From a virus, in the IMG/VR virus record IMGVR_UViG_3300021976_000023, positions 1-49,714 of that record: a stretch of DNA of 49,714 nt, one strand, 5' to 3'. The notes below the pieces were generated by a model. The model searched no databases. It was not told the origin of the DNA and saw only the letters and a program-made list of their open reading frames with translations. The position numbers were made by a program, and so were the translations under genes. This document shows, piece after piece, positions 23,211 to 31,877 of this stretch. Numbering within the stretch: position 1 is the first letter of the stretch; the number at the start of each line of letters is the position of its first letter.

Positions 23211-25412
23211 TCACGCTCCATCGGTGATCCATTGCAACCGAAACGTTCCTCGGCAACGGTCCCGACCCGCGCACTCTATATATCCACCTGTCCCATACAC
23301 GCTAGCAACTTCTGACAAATCCGCAAACACTCGTCCGTCGATAGCCTCGCACGGGTCACAGGTGTTGGCGTCGTTGCGCTCGTCTGCGACCAGAATGGCG
23401 GTTTGCGGCTTGATCTTGATACCGGCTGCCGCTACAGCTATCCGTCCGAGGTTCGTGGCGCGGTGCAGCGCGCCTCCGAGTCGAGAGCGCCTCGCCTTCC
23501 CGGTGAGCCCGGTTAGGAAGCTCTTGACCTGATTTGCAACCGTGGTTCCCTCGACCCCCGGTCGGAAGCGTCGAACCGCTTCACTCGCAGCGCTTGAAAT
23601 CAAGTCACGCGACAGAAGAACAGCCATGACTGCCGCTATGTCAAGCATCTCCCCACCAAAGTTGACGATGCGGGCGCTCATTTCCGCTCGTACTCTTTCG
23701 TCGACTTCCGGGATGTCGATGTAAACGCCTTGCTCGGCGAGCTCGCGCGCCATACGGAACGCGGCCGTCTGCGCCATCGCGCCCATAGACCGGCGTAGCG
23801 TCGTCTCAGCAGCTTCTGTGTTGACCTTCAGTTCGGACAGAAGATGGATTTTGCCCGACGTGATGACGTCTTCGATCTGATCGCCAATTTCCCTGATCTG
23901 CGAATTTACGACACCGGCGTACTGTGAGTCGAGTATGTCGAGCATCATTTCGAGGTCTGTCAGGACCTCTGAGATGGGCGCGTCGGCGGTCTCGTCTTCG
24001 GACTCGGCCGCGACTAGCTCAGCCAACATACGATCCTCGCGGTTGCGTGCCATGACAGCCGCTAGACCCTTGCTAGGCGTCTTCGCTGGAGGTTTCTTAG
24101 CCGGACCCCCGGGCCCCTTTCCGCCATCCTCCCCGGGAAGACCAGGCGCCCCAGGCGGCGCGATCGGCTCGGGCTTCTCAAACTTCATTTCGGGTAGGCC
24201 GATGGCCTTACAGACGTCGGCCGCGTCGAACCCGAGCGGGACCAACGCTGCCGCCGCGTTCGCGCGGGCGGTCAACTCGACTGACGCGAGCTCGCGATCG
24301 GGTGGTACGGGATCGTCATAGTCGAATTCGATGTCAGGATCGACGCCCGGCGGGAAGAACAGAGCGAGATAATCGGCGTTCAGTGCGTCGCGGATACGAT
24401 CGAGCCGTGGGACGAGCGACCAACGGGCGAAGATGACACCGCCAGCTTCGGCGTTCGCTCGGTTGATGTCGTCGACTGCACCGGTCATGGGTTTCGGGAA
24501 CGAGAATGCGTTCCGGATCGTCTCGCGCGAGACGTCACGGAGTTCTACGAACTGCATTTCGCGGTTCGTGTACTTCCGGTCAACCCATTCGCCTGCTTCA
24601 ATGATGGCCACGCGATGCGCCTGCGCGACTCCTTGGTGCTGTTCACGCCAACGAGTGGTAAGCGTTTTGAACTCATCGTCGTTCAGGTTGTGGTCGAATT
24701 GGATGATGCCGCCCGGCTCGGCCGAGTTGATAAAGAAGTTTCGGTTCCATTCCGCGCTATACCGGGTCGCGTCAAGATCTGCGAGGATGGTTTGCACCGG
24801 ACCCATGCCCCGGAACGGGTCGAGCGGGTTGGGCATGCGAAGGAAGATGACGTCTTCAATTTCGAGCGGGACCTTTTCCCCATCCGGGCCGGTATAGACG
24901 TAGCCCGCGAGGAACTTTGTCGGGTGCGGAACGGGCTTCATTCGGTCGGGACGTACGGGCCACATACCGGTTGGGAGCCCGGCAGCCTTGGTGACGACGA
25001 TCCACGCTTCGCCGGTCAGGTCGAGATGCTGTTGGATGACCTCGATGAATTCCTGTTGTGTGTAGAACTTGTTCGGTTTGTTCCACACGTCGAGCGCCCA
25101 ATGTCGGGTGACCTCGACTCGTTCGTCAACCTCGACCGTGTCGTTTGCGTACCAGTCAAACACATTGCTGGTCTTCTTTAGCTTCACGCGCGATGCGGGA
25201 ACCTTTTTTTCGTAGAGTTTCCACCCGACTTGCGCGGTTGACGTCGCGAGCTTCGAGACGATCGCGAAGAGATCGCCCACCTGCCCGAAGGCAGCCATCT
25301 CGGATGTCTTATCGTCGGAGGCGGTCGGAAACGCACTCGGCATCGCGGTACGCGCAGATGAGTAGGGAGGTGGCGTACTCCGATTGAGCACCGCTCCTAG
25401 GAACGAGCGCAT
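23211..25412 (-). CDS. Portal protein fused to a MuF-like domain
   Basis: 733 residues. Residues about 60-420 are an HK97-type portal, the ring through which DNA enters and leaves (QHLDLTGEAWIVV, FLRMPNPLDPFRGMGP, NFFINSAEPGGIIQF). A Pro/Gly linker follows at about 425-450. The C-terminal 280 residues are helical and end in a MuF-like domain with NTCDPCEAIDGRVFADL and CAGRDRCRGTFR, whose Cys residues may bind zinc. MuF proteins are normally separate minor head proteins, so the fusion would place twelve copies at the portal. The ATG has AAGGA eight bases upstream. Confidence 0.93.
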   Translation of the reverse strand: MRSFLGAVLNRSTPPPYSSARTAMPSAFPTASDDKTSEMAAFGQVGDLFAIVSKLATSTAQVGWKLYEKKVPASRVKLKKTSNVFDWYANDTVEVDERVEVTRHWALDVWNKPNKFYTQQEFIEVIQQHLDLTGEAWIVVTKAAGLPTGMWPVRPDRMKPVPHPTKFLAGYVYTGPDGEKVPLEIEDVIFLRMPNPLDPFRGMGPVQTILADLDATRYSAEWNRNFFINSAEPGGIIQFDHNLNDDEFKTLTTRWREQHQGVAQAHRVAIIEAGEWVDRKYTNREMQFVELRDVSRETIRNAFSFPKPMTGAVDDINRANAEAGGVIFARWSLVPRLDRIRDALNADYLALFFPPGVDPDIEFDYDDPVPPDRELASVELTARANAAAALVPLGFDAADVCKAIGLPEMKFEKPEPIAPPGAPGLPGEDGGKGPGGPAKKPPAKTPSKGLAAVMARNREDRMLAELVAAESEDETADAPISEVLTDLEMMLDILDSQYAGVVNSQIREIGDQIEDVITSGKIHLLSELKVNTEAAETTLRRSMGAMAQTAAFRMARELAEQGVYIDIPEVDERVRAEMSARIVNFGGEMLDIAAVMAVLLSRDLISSAASEAVRRFRPGVEGTTVANQVKSFLTGLTGKARRSRLGGALHRATNLGRIAVAAAGIKIKPQTAILVADERNDANTCDPCEAIDGRVFADLSEVASVYGTGGYIECAGRDRCRGTFRLQWITDGA

Positions 25413-25415
25413 GGG

Positions 25416-25589
25416 CTATTCCTTATCTTCCCGCAACCAATCGAGAATCAGAAACGTTAGCCCGATCGCAACGATCCCAAGGGTAGGGTGCACTTGCCAT
25501 GCCGCAACACACAACGCAATTAGACCAACAGCGGAAAGGATACCGAATTTCAGAACCTGTCGAATCCAACGTTCGACTTTCTCAGCCAC
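25416..25589 (-). CDS. Small membrane protein between terminase and portal
   Basis: 57 residues, GTG start at 25589, shorter than most gene finders accept. It begins MAEKVERWIRQVL and has two hydrophobic helices (GILSAVGLIALCVAAW and LGIVAIGLTFLILDWL) with a charged REDKE end. It fits the gap between the terminase stop (25598) and portal start (25412) exactly, and codon usage matches its neighbours. Function is unknown; its topology would suit a holin-like or membrane-associated accessory protein. Confidence 0.68.
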   Translation of the reverse strand: MAEKVERWIRQVLKFGILSAVGLIALCVAAWQVHPTLGIVAIGLTFLILDWLREDKE

Positions 25590-25597
25590 CCGCCCAC

Positions 25598-26965
25598 CTA
25601 TCCCATCATTCGGACATTAGCACGTGCGGCCAGGTCACGGTATTCCACGATGTAGCGCATGGCATCACAGCCATGATCGTTCTCTTTGAGCGGTTCGTCC
25701 TTTTCTACAATGCCAGTCGAATCGATAGCCGAGCGTTTGGTTGCCCAAATGTAGCCGGGAATTTCCTCGATTGTTGAAGTCGGCCTCTTGTTGTCAACCA
25801 GTTCCTGGTCTATCTCTACTCGCGCGTCACGCATGATGAAGAGTCGATTGGCAATCATGCGTCGTTGGACAGCTTGAATACCTTCGGTGACGACCTTACG
25901 CGCGGGTGCCGTGTAGATGCCGGTTTCGCGTTCTAGTACCGCGCGCCCCTCCGCGTCGTGGTCGCAGATGACGCCCGTGGGTTTGGGTTCGCGCCAGTTG
26001 CCTTTCTTATCGAGCACGTATTCATTGATCTTCGCAGCGTGTACGTCGACAGTGCGCCGCGTGTGGTATATCTCGCGATACAGGTAGAGTTTGCCGTCGG
26101 GATCTTCCGCCCAGAACTGGCAGACGAAAGGGTTCGTGTAACCGAAGTCGACCGCCCACCAACGGGTCCAGGACATCGGAATCTCGAAAGCATTGATGAG
26201 ATGGATGGATTCATCCCACTGCTCGAAGATGACCCCCTCAGCAGCCGCCCAAATGCCATCGCGCAGGCGTAGCCGGCGGACTCCCGTGAGCGCGTCTAGC
26301 TTGCGCAGATAGGCCACACCGATTGGTGTCGGTGTGCCATCGACGTTGACATACGCTGGGTTGTCGCGGTGCCGCGAGATGAGATGCTTCATCTTGCCCT
26401 GGTCCGCGCGGAGCTTAATCCAGTGTTGCGGGTGGCTCGGGTTGCATGCAGCTATGATTTGCTGCCAAGGCAACGCGCCGTTACGCAAACGGGTGTTGAG
26501 CACTTCCCAGTCGGTAACGGTGAGCTCTGTTGCTTCATCGCAAAAGATGACATCGTATTCGGAGGACAGAACTTTCTCAGGTTTGTCCATGCCACCGACG
26601 ACGATCGAGCTGCTGTTGCTGTATTTGTACGCGGCGGCTTCGTGCTGTGATCCGCCGAACCATTTCGTAAGGCCGACCGCTAGCGCTTCCTTAGCGACTT
26701 GCTTTTCAAAGGATACGAGCGTGGTCGATGTGAGGGATACGGCGGTCTTACGAACGATGAGACACCGCACGCCCGGGTTGGCTAAGGCAATCAGATGTAC
26801 GCGGTAAAGACACGCGAGGGACTTGCCAGTGCCTGCCGGTCCGGCGATGAGGACTTCATCGTCGCGAGTGAAAAAGAGCTCGCGCGCGGCGCCTCGCGGT
26901 TCGTACCGAACCACGACCCCGTCAGATTCAGTGCCTTCAGGTGGCTCGGTAGTGGCTACCGTCAA
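25598..26965 (-). CDS. Terminase large subunit
   Basis: 455 residues, the ATP-driven DNA packaging motor and nuclease. Walker A GPAGTGKS at 42-49, Walker B VIFCDEATE with Glu144, and coupling motif-like IIAACNPSHP. The RNase H-like nuclease has Asp273 (AVDFGYTNP), Asp335/337 (ICDHDAEGR) and Asp434 (DHGCDAMRY). Lengths and motifs match the Terminase_3/PBSX-type large subunits. The start overlaps the small subunit stop by four bases. The packaging mechanism (headful or cos) cannot be decided from this gene alone. Confidence 0.96.
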   Translation of the reverse strand: MTVATTEPPEGTESDGVVVRYEPRGAARELFFTRDDEVLIAGPAGTGKSLACLYRVHLIALANPGVRCLIVRKTAVSLTSTTLVSFEKQVAKEALAVGLTKWFGGSQHEAAAYKYSNSSSIVVGGMDKPEKVLSSEYDVIFCDEATELTVTDWEVLNTRLRNGALPWQQIIAACNPSHPQHWIKLRADQGKMKHLISRHRDNPAYVNVDGTPTPIGVAYLRKLDALTGVRRLRLRDGIWAAAEGVIFEQWDESIHLINAFEIPMSWTRWWAVDFGYTNPFVCQFWAEDPDGKLYLYREIYHTRRTVDVHAAKINEYVLDKKGNWREPKPTGVICDHDAEGRAVLERETGIYTAPARKVVTEGIQAVQRRMIANRLFIMRDARVEIDQELVDNKRPTSTIEEIPGYIWATKRSAIDSTGIVEKDEPLKENDHGCDAMRYIVEYRDLAARANVRMMG

Positions 26966-27420
26966 TGCAGAGCTTCAGTTGGAATACCCACGATCGTGTA
27001 GTTCACGGATTGCACGCTGATTTCCGCGCGTGCGGGTGCGTCAAGTCCAAGGAGCTTCGCCTGTCGTTCCTCAATTTTCAGGAGCGTGAGAATCGCGTTG
27101 AGACGAGGTCCGTCGTCGAGCACCGGTTGACCGTTGTAAATGACAACTTGACCGTTTGATATGGTGATATGTTTGGTGTTCAGAATGCCGATCGCTTCGC
27201 GGCGTAGCTCGCCGATTCGCTCCAATTGTTCTAGCCGGTATTCACTTACCTCGGCGAAAGGTACTTCTTTGACAACCGCCCAGTAGATCTGTCGAGCTCG
27301 CTCTGCGGAAATATGATGTTCGAGGCCAAGCTCGCGAAAGGACTTACCGTCTCGATACGCCTTGAATATTTCAAGGTTTCGTTCGTTGTCCAAGACGTTA
27401 AGCGCAACCGGTCTCGCCAT
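26962..27420 (-). CDS. Terminase small subunit-like DNA-binding protein
   Basis: 152 residues. A helix-turn-helix at about 20-50 (YRDGKSFRELGLEHHISAER followed by ARQIYWAVV) is followed by a helical oligomerisation region (EQLERIGELRREAIGIL) and a beta end. It lies immediately before the large terminase and overlaps its start by four bases, the standard arrangement, so it probably selects the phage DNA end. Sequence similarity to known small subunits is weak; the call rests on HTH plus position. Confidence 0.75.
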   Translation of the reverse strand: MARPVALNVLDNERNLEIFKAYRDGKSFRELGLEHHISAERARQIYWAVVKEVPFAEVSEYRLEQLERIGELRREAIGILNTKHITISNGQVVIYNGQPVLDDGPRLNAILTLLKIEERQAKLLGLDAPARAEISVQSVNYTIVGIPTEALH

Positions 27421-27428
27421 CTGGTCAC

Positions 27429-28052
27429 CTACCCATTGAACGACCCATAATCGTTAAGGCGGGGCAGACCCCGGGGGTTGATTCCGGGCATCAAGCCACG
27501 CTCTGACAGTAGCAAATACCACCAATGCAGCTCAGCATCCCGAGCGTGGTCACTCCCTCGCGTAGCCGCCCGTATGCCGTAATGCTTCAATACCGACGCG
27601 GTTGTTTTCTTCAAGCTCGGTGGCTGCATGATTAGCTTAGGCAGATTCATACGGTCGGTTTGTATTGCATTATGGATAAGCATCCATTTGAGCGCGCCTA
27701 TCATCTGCGACGTCGGCATATCCGAGCCCGTTTGCGCCATCGCCTTATCGGGCTGTAGCCGGAAGTCCTCGATCACAAGGACGTCGATCCATCCACACGT
27801 GATCGCCGTGTGCAGTGCACGCAACGCGATCGCGGGTGTCGTCTCGAAGCTCATGGCCAGTTCGTCGTGCTCGGACGTAAAGCCGAGTCCGACTCCGACG
27901 GCCATACCGACATGCGCTTCTCCGGGATCTACTGAGACAATCCCATATTGCTCGTACGAGGGCCTGTTCATCTGTGCTGCCCGCGCGAGTTCATTTTCCG
28001 CCGCTTCAACAGATGTGCCGAGCTCGCGCGCGTGGGGGCGTAGGTCAGACAT
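27429..28052 (-). CDS. RuvC-like Holliday junction resolvase
   Basis: 207 residues with an RNase H-type nuclease core: Asp42 in IVSVDPGEAHVGMAV, Glu95 in VLVIEDFRL, and Asp168 and Asp172 in SDHARDAELH. The positions match phage RuvC-like endonucleases, which resolve branched DNA before packaging. It lies directly upstream of the terminase pair, a logical place for trimming concatemers. It overlaps the DUF2637 gene end by eight bases. Confidence 0.85.
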   Translation of the reverse strand: MSDLRPHARELGTSVEAAENELARAAQMNRPSYEQYGIVSVDPGEAHVGMAVGVGLGFTSEHDELAMSFETTPAIALRALHTAITCGWIDVLVIEDFRLQPDKAMAQTGSDMPTSQMIGALKWMLIHNAIQTDRMNLPKLIMQPPSLKKTTASVLKHYGIRAATRGSDHARDAELHWWYLLLSERGLMPGINPRGLPRLNDYGSFNG

Positions 28053-28914
28053 CAGAGTTCTCCGTTTCGAGCTTCAGGCGCCACCGTCGCGCGAGCTTAC
28101 GTGCGTTGTCGATGTCATCGGACGTCGTGTAGTCGTGGTCGATCGCCCAACGGGCCGCGTCTGACACCGTCATCCGCTTCGCGATCACATCGGCGATGAT
28201 GGGCCGGGCGTCGTCGGGAACGGCGGCACTCGCACGACCCCGCGCGAACCGACGGCGGACCCCCGTCTCCGAGGACTCCGGGAGTTCCGAGGACCCCGGG
28301 AGTTCCGAGGACTCAGCAGCCTCGATCGCGGCAGGTTCGACTAGCTCAGCATCGTCGATAGGCGTGCCCGCGTCCGAGCCCGTGTCCGTGCTCGTGACAG
28401 GCTCGGCCGAAGGCCGTATGAACATCGGCGGGTCAAGAGGCTGACGGCCTGCCCGCGCGAGGGTGACCGCGAGATGCAGCGCAAGCGCGGAAGCAAGCGC
28501 GGGGATCGTCGCGATCAACGGCGCCCAGTCGGGTACGGTCCGCACGGCTTCCCCCGGGACACGTGGGGCACCTGGCACCACCGTGCCCACGAGCGACCGG
28601 GTATGCAGGTACTGGCCTAGGGCAGACAGGCCAACGAACGCGAGCACGATAGCCCAGGCGTAGGCGCGGTGGCGCACCTTCCGGAAGGCGTAGGCCGCCA
28701 GGTAGGCCACGAAGACCACCCCATCAACCAGGGCAGGGAAGAGGGCACCTTGCCACCGCGTGTAGCCCGCCTCGCGCGCAAGCCCGTACATGCCGTAGTA
28801 GAGAACGGCCATCGCGGCGCCTGTAATCGTGATGGCACCCAGACGCGCAAGTACGGGGACAGACAACTGACGTAGCAATTGGACGCCGTCGCGAGTGTGG
28901 GCAAAATTCAGCAT
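28045..28914 (-). CDS. DUF2637-type membrane protein (plasmid-spread-like)
   Basis: 289 residues. Four hydrophobic segments in the first 165 residues (for example GAITITGAAMAVLYYGMYGL and ALVDGVVFVAYLAAYAF) match the DUF2637 family, best known from conjugative plasmids and integrative elements of Streptomyces and relatives, where they accompany TraB. The linker carries a short repeat (ELPGSSELPESSE), and the C-terminal 80 residues resemble a helix-turn-helix-containing soluble domain. It heads the leftward late operon. Its ATG starts six bases after the -10 TAAAAT, so the mRNA is probably leaderless. The partner TraB/FtsK-like gene is at 35765. Confidence 0.8.
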   Translation of the reverse strand: MLNFAHTRDGVQLLRQLSVPVLARLGAITITGAAMAVLYYGMYGLAREAGYTRWQGALFPALVDGVVFVAYLAAYAFRKVRHRAYAWAIVLAFVGLSALGQYLHTRSLVGTVVPGAPRVPGEAVRTVPDWAPLIATIPALASALALHLAVTLARAGRQPLDPPMFIRPSAEPVTSTDTGSDAGTPIDDAELVEPAAIEAAESSELPGSSELPESSETGVRRRFARGRASAAVPDDARPIIADVIAKRMTVSDAARWAIDHDYTTSDDIDNARKLARRWRLKLETENSDV

Positions 28915-28976
28915 GGACCAATTTTACCCATGGGCTTGACCAGGGGTCAAGGTGGGCATACGCTTGCCCCAGGCAA
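28915..28976. promoter_or_regulatory. Divergent promoter-operator between the two transcription blocks
   Basis: The dyad TTGACC-AGG-GGTCAA is at 28936-28950. Leftward, TTGACC, 18 bp, then TAAAAT (28926-28921) ends six bases before the ATG at 28914. Rightward, TTGACC, 17 bp, then TACGCT (28959-28964). A shorter dyad, TTGCC-CCA-GGCAA, follows at 28964-28976. One bound repressor would control both the late operon and the plus-strand block. Confidence 0.8.
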
Positions 28977-29037
28977 AATCCTGCCTACCGTCGGTGGCCT
29001 ACGCCACCCCTCTCGAGAGGGCCGTCCCGTGGTGCCC

Positions 29038-29379
29038 ATGCCCCACGTTCACGTGATCCTGTATCCGCACTCCAACACCAACCCGAGCGACGCCTACCGC
29101 GTGGCGCCTCACGACGCGTGGATGACCTACTTCAACGGGCTCGGTAAGACCTATCCGCACGAAGATTTCAAGTCGTATCACGAGGCTCGGATCTGTCGCG
29201 ACCAGCACAACAACCCGAGTCTGCACCGGAAATGCCTATGCGAGCACGGTTTGGTCGAGTGCTCGAACCAGGAAGTTGACCCTAGCGCTGACTCACCGTT
29301 CATCGGGTTGTGTCCGGACTGCCGATTGAATCGGAACCGCAGCGTCTGCGATCACAGCGCGGCTCGAAAGGACTCTTGA
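29038..29379 (+). CDS. Cys/His-rich small protein
   Basis: 113 residues of no recognised family. It begins MPHVHVILYPHSNTNPSDAY. The second half carries CRDQHNNPSLHRKCLCEHGLV and then LCPDCRLN...SVCDH, two Cys/His groups that could bind zinc. The ATG at 29038 follows GAGAGG; a GTG nine bases earlier is also possible. Upstream, the leader has a GGTGGC/GCCACC hairpin and the palindrome CTCTCGAGAG. It is the first gene of the plus-strand block. Confidence 0.65.
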   Translation: MPHVHVILYPHSNTNPSDAYRVAPHDAWMTYFNGLGKTYPHEDFKSYHEARICRDQHNNPSLHRKCLCEHGLVECSNQEVDPSADSPFIGLCPDCRLNRNRSVCDHSAARKDS

Positions 29380-29381
29380 CC

Positions 29382-29933
29382 ATGGCCCGTCCGATTGACC
29401 TCATGGCCCGACCGCGTTTCAGTTGGATCTCACGAAGCCGCGTCCCCTCGAAGCGCCCCCTCCTCGATAAGCCGTCCGCCGGTTACACCGCACAGCAGTT
29501 GGATGAGGGCGAAGAGACGTTCTTCGGGCTCGGGTTCCGTGTCTATCAGGGTCCGTCAGGGATGACCGGCCGCGCCGTGCATGTGAAGTTGACCGTGCGC
29601 GAGGCGGAAGATCTGGTCTGCTCTCTGTCGGAGCTGTTGGACGCGCACCGGCTGGACAACGATCCTCGTGAGCAGGCGCGCGCCCGTGACGCGAAGGTGG
29701 CGCGGGCGCGCGCCCGACAGACCGGCATCAACCCGATCGATCCCGAGTACCCACGTCCGCAGCATGAGGTTGCTCCGACCGCTCGCTCGAGCCTGAACCC
29801 GAGCCGTCCCGCCGCGTCCCTCGACAGGGCTGAGGGATGCGAACGGTGTAATTACGACAACCACGTTTGTCCTGGTTGTGGGGAGCCGTTGCCCCACGGA
29901 ACTGAGATCTGTCCGCCCTGCCGGGCGTTGTGA
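29382..29933 (+). CDS. Protein with C-terminal double zinc ribbon
   Basis: 183 residues, start ATG 29382 two bases after the preceding stop, with GAAAGGA upstream. The first part (DEGEETFFGLGFRVYQGP, VHVKLTVREAEDLVCSLSEL) looks like a small beta-helix domain. A basic Arg/Ala-rich stretch follows. The end is CERCNYDNHVCPGCG then CPPC, a zinc ribbon pair. A nucleic acid- or protein-binding role is plausible, unproven. It is in one unit with its neighbours. Confidence 0.7.
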   Translation: MARPIDLMARPRFSWISRSRVPSKRPLLDKPSAGYTAQQLDEGEETFFGLGFRVYQGPSGMTGRAVHVKLTVREAEDLVCSLSELLDAHRLDNDPREQARARDAKVARARARQTGINPIDPEYPRPQHEVAPTARSSLNPSRPAASLDRAEGCERCNYDNHVCPGCGEPLPHGTEICPPCRAL

Positions 29934-30124
29934 TCATGTCGCGACGTCGGGACCGCGAACAGAAGATCCGCTACGTGCACACCGTCACGGTGCGACGGGC
30001 AAACGGACGTTACGTAACGTCTCGGGACTTTCCCTCTCGCTACGCCGCGCGCGTACAACTACGGGCTTGGGTAGCCACGTACGACGAAACGTACTCGGTT
30101 ACGCACGACTCCCGACCGATGTGA
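29930..30124 (+). CDS. Small basic protein
   Basis: 64 residues from a GTG overlapping the preceding stop (GTGA); an ATG two codons later is the alternative start. Very rich in Arg and Tyr (VRRANGRYVTSRDFPSRYAA), beta-rich and probably nucleic acid-binding. No family recognised. It ends next to GTGAC-GCAC-GTCAC (30121-30134), an inverted repeat that precedes the next promoter. Confidence 0.6.
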   Translation: MIMSRRRDREQKIRYVHTVTVRRANGRYVTSRDFPSRYAARVQLRAWVATYDETYSVTHDSRPM

Positions 30125-30151
30125 CGCACGTCACACGCGAGCTTGCCTCCC

Positions 30152-30180
30152 TTGACCCGGGGGCAAGCCTGGTATTAGAT
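30152..30180 (+). promoter_or_regulatory. Promoter-operator of the DUF932 gene
   Basis: TTGACC-CGG-GGGCAA dyad (30152-30166), 17-bp spacer from TTGACC and -10 like TTAGAT at 30175-30180, followed by a leader of about 40 bases with a GGAAGG ribosome site. The 30175 stretch TTAGATGGTC recurs at 31934. Confidence 0.75.
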
Positions 30181-30223
30181 GGTCCTACACAAAGTTCTGC
30201 CCACTTCCCGGAAGGCAACGATC

Positions 30224-31276
30224 ATGTCGAACGAGACCCTTGGCTGGCTGAACGACAACGTCCTTGTTGGATTCACCGAACAGCGTAACGGCGCGTGGTG
30301 GTCCCGTGGTGGCGTCGATTCGAAGGGTCGCCCGAACCACTTCGAGACTGCCGTTCCGCTCGTTGAGGTGGAAAAGCGCCTGTTCAACTGGACACCCGAG
30401 CCCGCCTCGCTCCAATACGTGTTGCTCGGTAACAAGGTGCGGCATATCACGGAGAAGATCGGCGTCACCCGCTCGGACACCGGTGACCTCCTCGGCATCT
30501 TCGCCGAAAACTACCCGTTCACCTCATACCGGGAGCGCCTGTTGGACGGCCTCTCCGACATCCTCGACACCAACACGAACGATCTGGGCATCGGCTCGGC
30601 CGGTCTACTGCGCGGAGGCGCGCAGGCTTGGGTGCAGATCGAAGAACCCGACACCACCGAAGGCCCCGGAGGGATCAAGTTCCGGACCTCTCTCCTCGCG
30701 GCGACGTCGTTGGACGGTTCACTGTCGAACACCTTCAAGCGCGTTCTGACCATGGTCGTCTGCGACAACACGTTGTCCGCTGCGCTGGGTGAGACCGGTC
30801 CGTCCTACCGGTACAAGAACACCGCCAACAACAAGTTGAACGTGATGTCCGCTCGGGAAGCGCTTCAGATCGTGCAGCAGACCACCGACGCCGTGTCGCG
30901 CGAGCTCGCCACGCTGATCGACACGAAGCTCTCCGACGACGGGTGGTCAGCGTTCCTCGCGGAGCATGTCGAGCTGGATCGTGCGAAGGCGAAGGCTGCT
31001 GCCGGCACTCCGAAGGGCGGCAACGCGCTCACCCGCGCTACAAAGAAGATGTCCGAATTGAACGGTCTGTACCGCGAGGATGAGCGAGTGGCGCCGTGGA
31101 CGGGAACGGTGTTCGGCGCCCTTCAGGCGGTCAACACGTGGGATCACTGGGTACAGGGTGGTGTCCGCGAGGGTACCCAGCGGGTTGAGCGGAACGCAGA
31201 GCGGATGGTCACGGGCTACTACGAGGCTCTGGACGACACGACTCTTACCGCGATCAAGCGGTTCGCCACTGTCTGA
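30224..31276 (+). CDS. DUF932 phage/plasmid-like protein
   Basis: 350 residues of the DUF932 (TIGR03299) family, found on phages and plasmids and of unknown function. Family lines visible: NETLGWLNDNVLVGFTEQRN near the start, LQYVLLGNKVRHITEKIGV, TMVVCDNTLSAALGETGP followed by YRYKNTANN, and a C-terminal WDHWVQGGVREGTQRVERNAE. The ATG at 30224 has GGAAGG eight bases upstream. Single-gene unit with its own promoter and a 13-bp hairpin after the stop. Confidence 0.88.
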   Translation: MSNETLGWLNDNVLVGFTEQRNGAWWSRGGVDSKGRPNHFETAVPLVEVEKRLFNWTPEPASLQYVLLGNKVRHITEKIGVTRSDTGDLLGIFAENYPFTSYRERLLDGLSDILDTNTNDLGIGSAGLLRGGAQAWVQIEEPDTTEGPGGIKFRTSLLAATSLDGSLSNTFKRVLTMVVCDNTLSAALGETGPSYRYKNTANNKLNVMSAREALQIVQQTTDAVSRELATLIDTKLSDDGWSAFLAEHVELDRAKAKAAAGTPKGGNALTRATKKMSELNGLYREDERVAPWTGTVFGALQAVNTWDHWVQGGVREGTQRVERNAERMVTGYYEALDDTTLTAIKRFATV

Positions 31277-31310
31277 CAGGCGTTCCCGCGCGAGTTCGGG
31301 CGCGCGAGGC

Positions 31311-31344
31311 AACGGGCGTCACCTCGAAAGGGGTGGCGCCCGTT
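31311..31344 (+). terminator. Hairpin terminator after DUF932 gene
   Basis: 13-bp stem (AACGGGCGTCACC with GGTGGCGCCCGTT, one wobble) and an 8-base loop. No strong T-tract follows. Confidence 0.6.
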
Positions 31345-31358
31345 CGGCGTGTCGGAGG

Positions 31359-31388
31359 TTGCCTCACGGTCAAGCCCATGCCTATAAT
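31359..31388 (+). promoter_or_regulatory. Promoter-operator with consensus TATAAT
   Basis: TTGCCT-CAC-GGTCAA dyad (31359-31373) then 18 bp from the -35 to a perfect TATAAT (31383-31388). It drives the 37-codon gene at 31426. Only the right half of the dyad is canonical. Confidence 0.8.
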
Positions 31389-31425
31389 TGCGGGGCACAG
31401 TCAAAAACGAGCGGAAGGATTCGGG

Positions 31426-31539
31426 ATGACGAAGACCGAAATCGAGACCGAAATCTGCTGGTACTGCGGAAATGAGACCGATCCGGATGACCGGTGCCAC
31501 GGCTCCGAGCCCGACGAAGACGCTGGGAGCGACCGGTAG
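31426..31539 (+). CDS. Tiny zinc-finger-like protein
   Basis: 37 residues (MTKTEIETEICWYCGNETDP, then DDRCHGSEPDEDAG). CWYCGN and a later Cys-His could hold one zinc. The ATG has GGAAGGA upstream and its own consensus promoter, so this is a real gene despite its size. The acid tail resembles small phage host-takeover proteins, for example those that mimic DNA or bind RNA polymerase, but nothing specific is established. Confidence 0.68.
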   Translation: MTKTEIETEICWYCGNETDPDDRCHGSEPDEDAGSDR

Positions 31540-31547
31540 CCTCGCGC

Positions 31548-31586
31548 CCACGGAGCTTGACTCCCGGTCAAGCTCCGTGGTTAAAT
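31548..31586 (+). promoter_or_regulatory. Palindromic terminator-operator and promoter
   Basis: Perfect 14-bp inverted repeat with a 5-base loop (31548-31580) containing the dyad TTGACT-CCC-GGTCAA. The -35 TTGACT is followed after 18 bp by TTAAAT (31581-31586). The hairpin should terminate the previous transcript, while the DNA form is the operator of the next gene. Confidence 0.75.
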
Positions 31587-31625
31587 AGCCCTACGCCGCA
31601 ATATGCCTTCCCGAGAGGACCCACC

Positions 31626-31865
31626 ATGACCATCGACACCGCCGCCCTCGACAGCCGCCCGATGACCGCGCACGCTGCCGGCGTCGTCATGGGCATCACC
31701 ACTGCCCGGATGTGGGACACGGCTCGGCTCCTGATTGGTGGGGTCGACGGGATGACCCCCGAAGAGAACGAGCTCGCGTGCGCGATGGCGCATCGTGCGG
31801 CTCGCGCGGTGTCAGACGTGTACGAGACGATTTCGGAGCTGCCCCGGCGTTCGTGGATCGCCTGA
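31626..31865 (+). CDS. Small helical protein of unknown function
   Basis: 79 residues, ATG 31626 with GAGAGGA upstream. Helical, Ala/Met-rich (GVVMGITTARMWDTARLLIG), with an acidic middle (MTPEENELACAMAHRAARAV). No motif or family recognised. Its unit is bounded by the palindrome at 31548-31580 and the double operator at 31878-31924. Possibly a small regulator or host-directed protein. Confidence 0.65.
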   Translation: MTIDTAALDSRPMTAHAAGVVMGITTARMWDTARLLIGGVDGMTPEENELACAMAHRAARAVSDVYETISELPRRSWIA

Positions 31866-31877
31866 TCTGATCGAATC

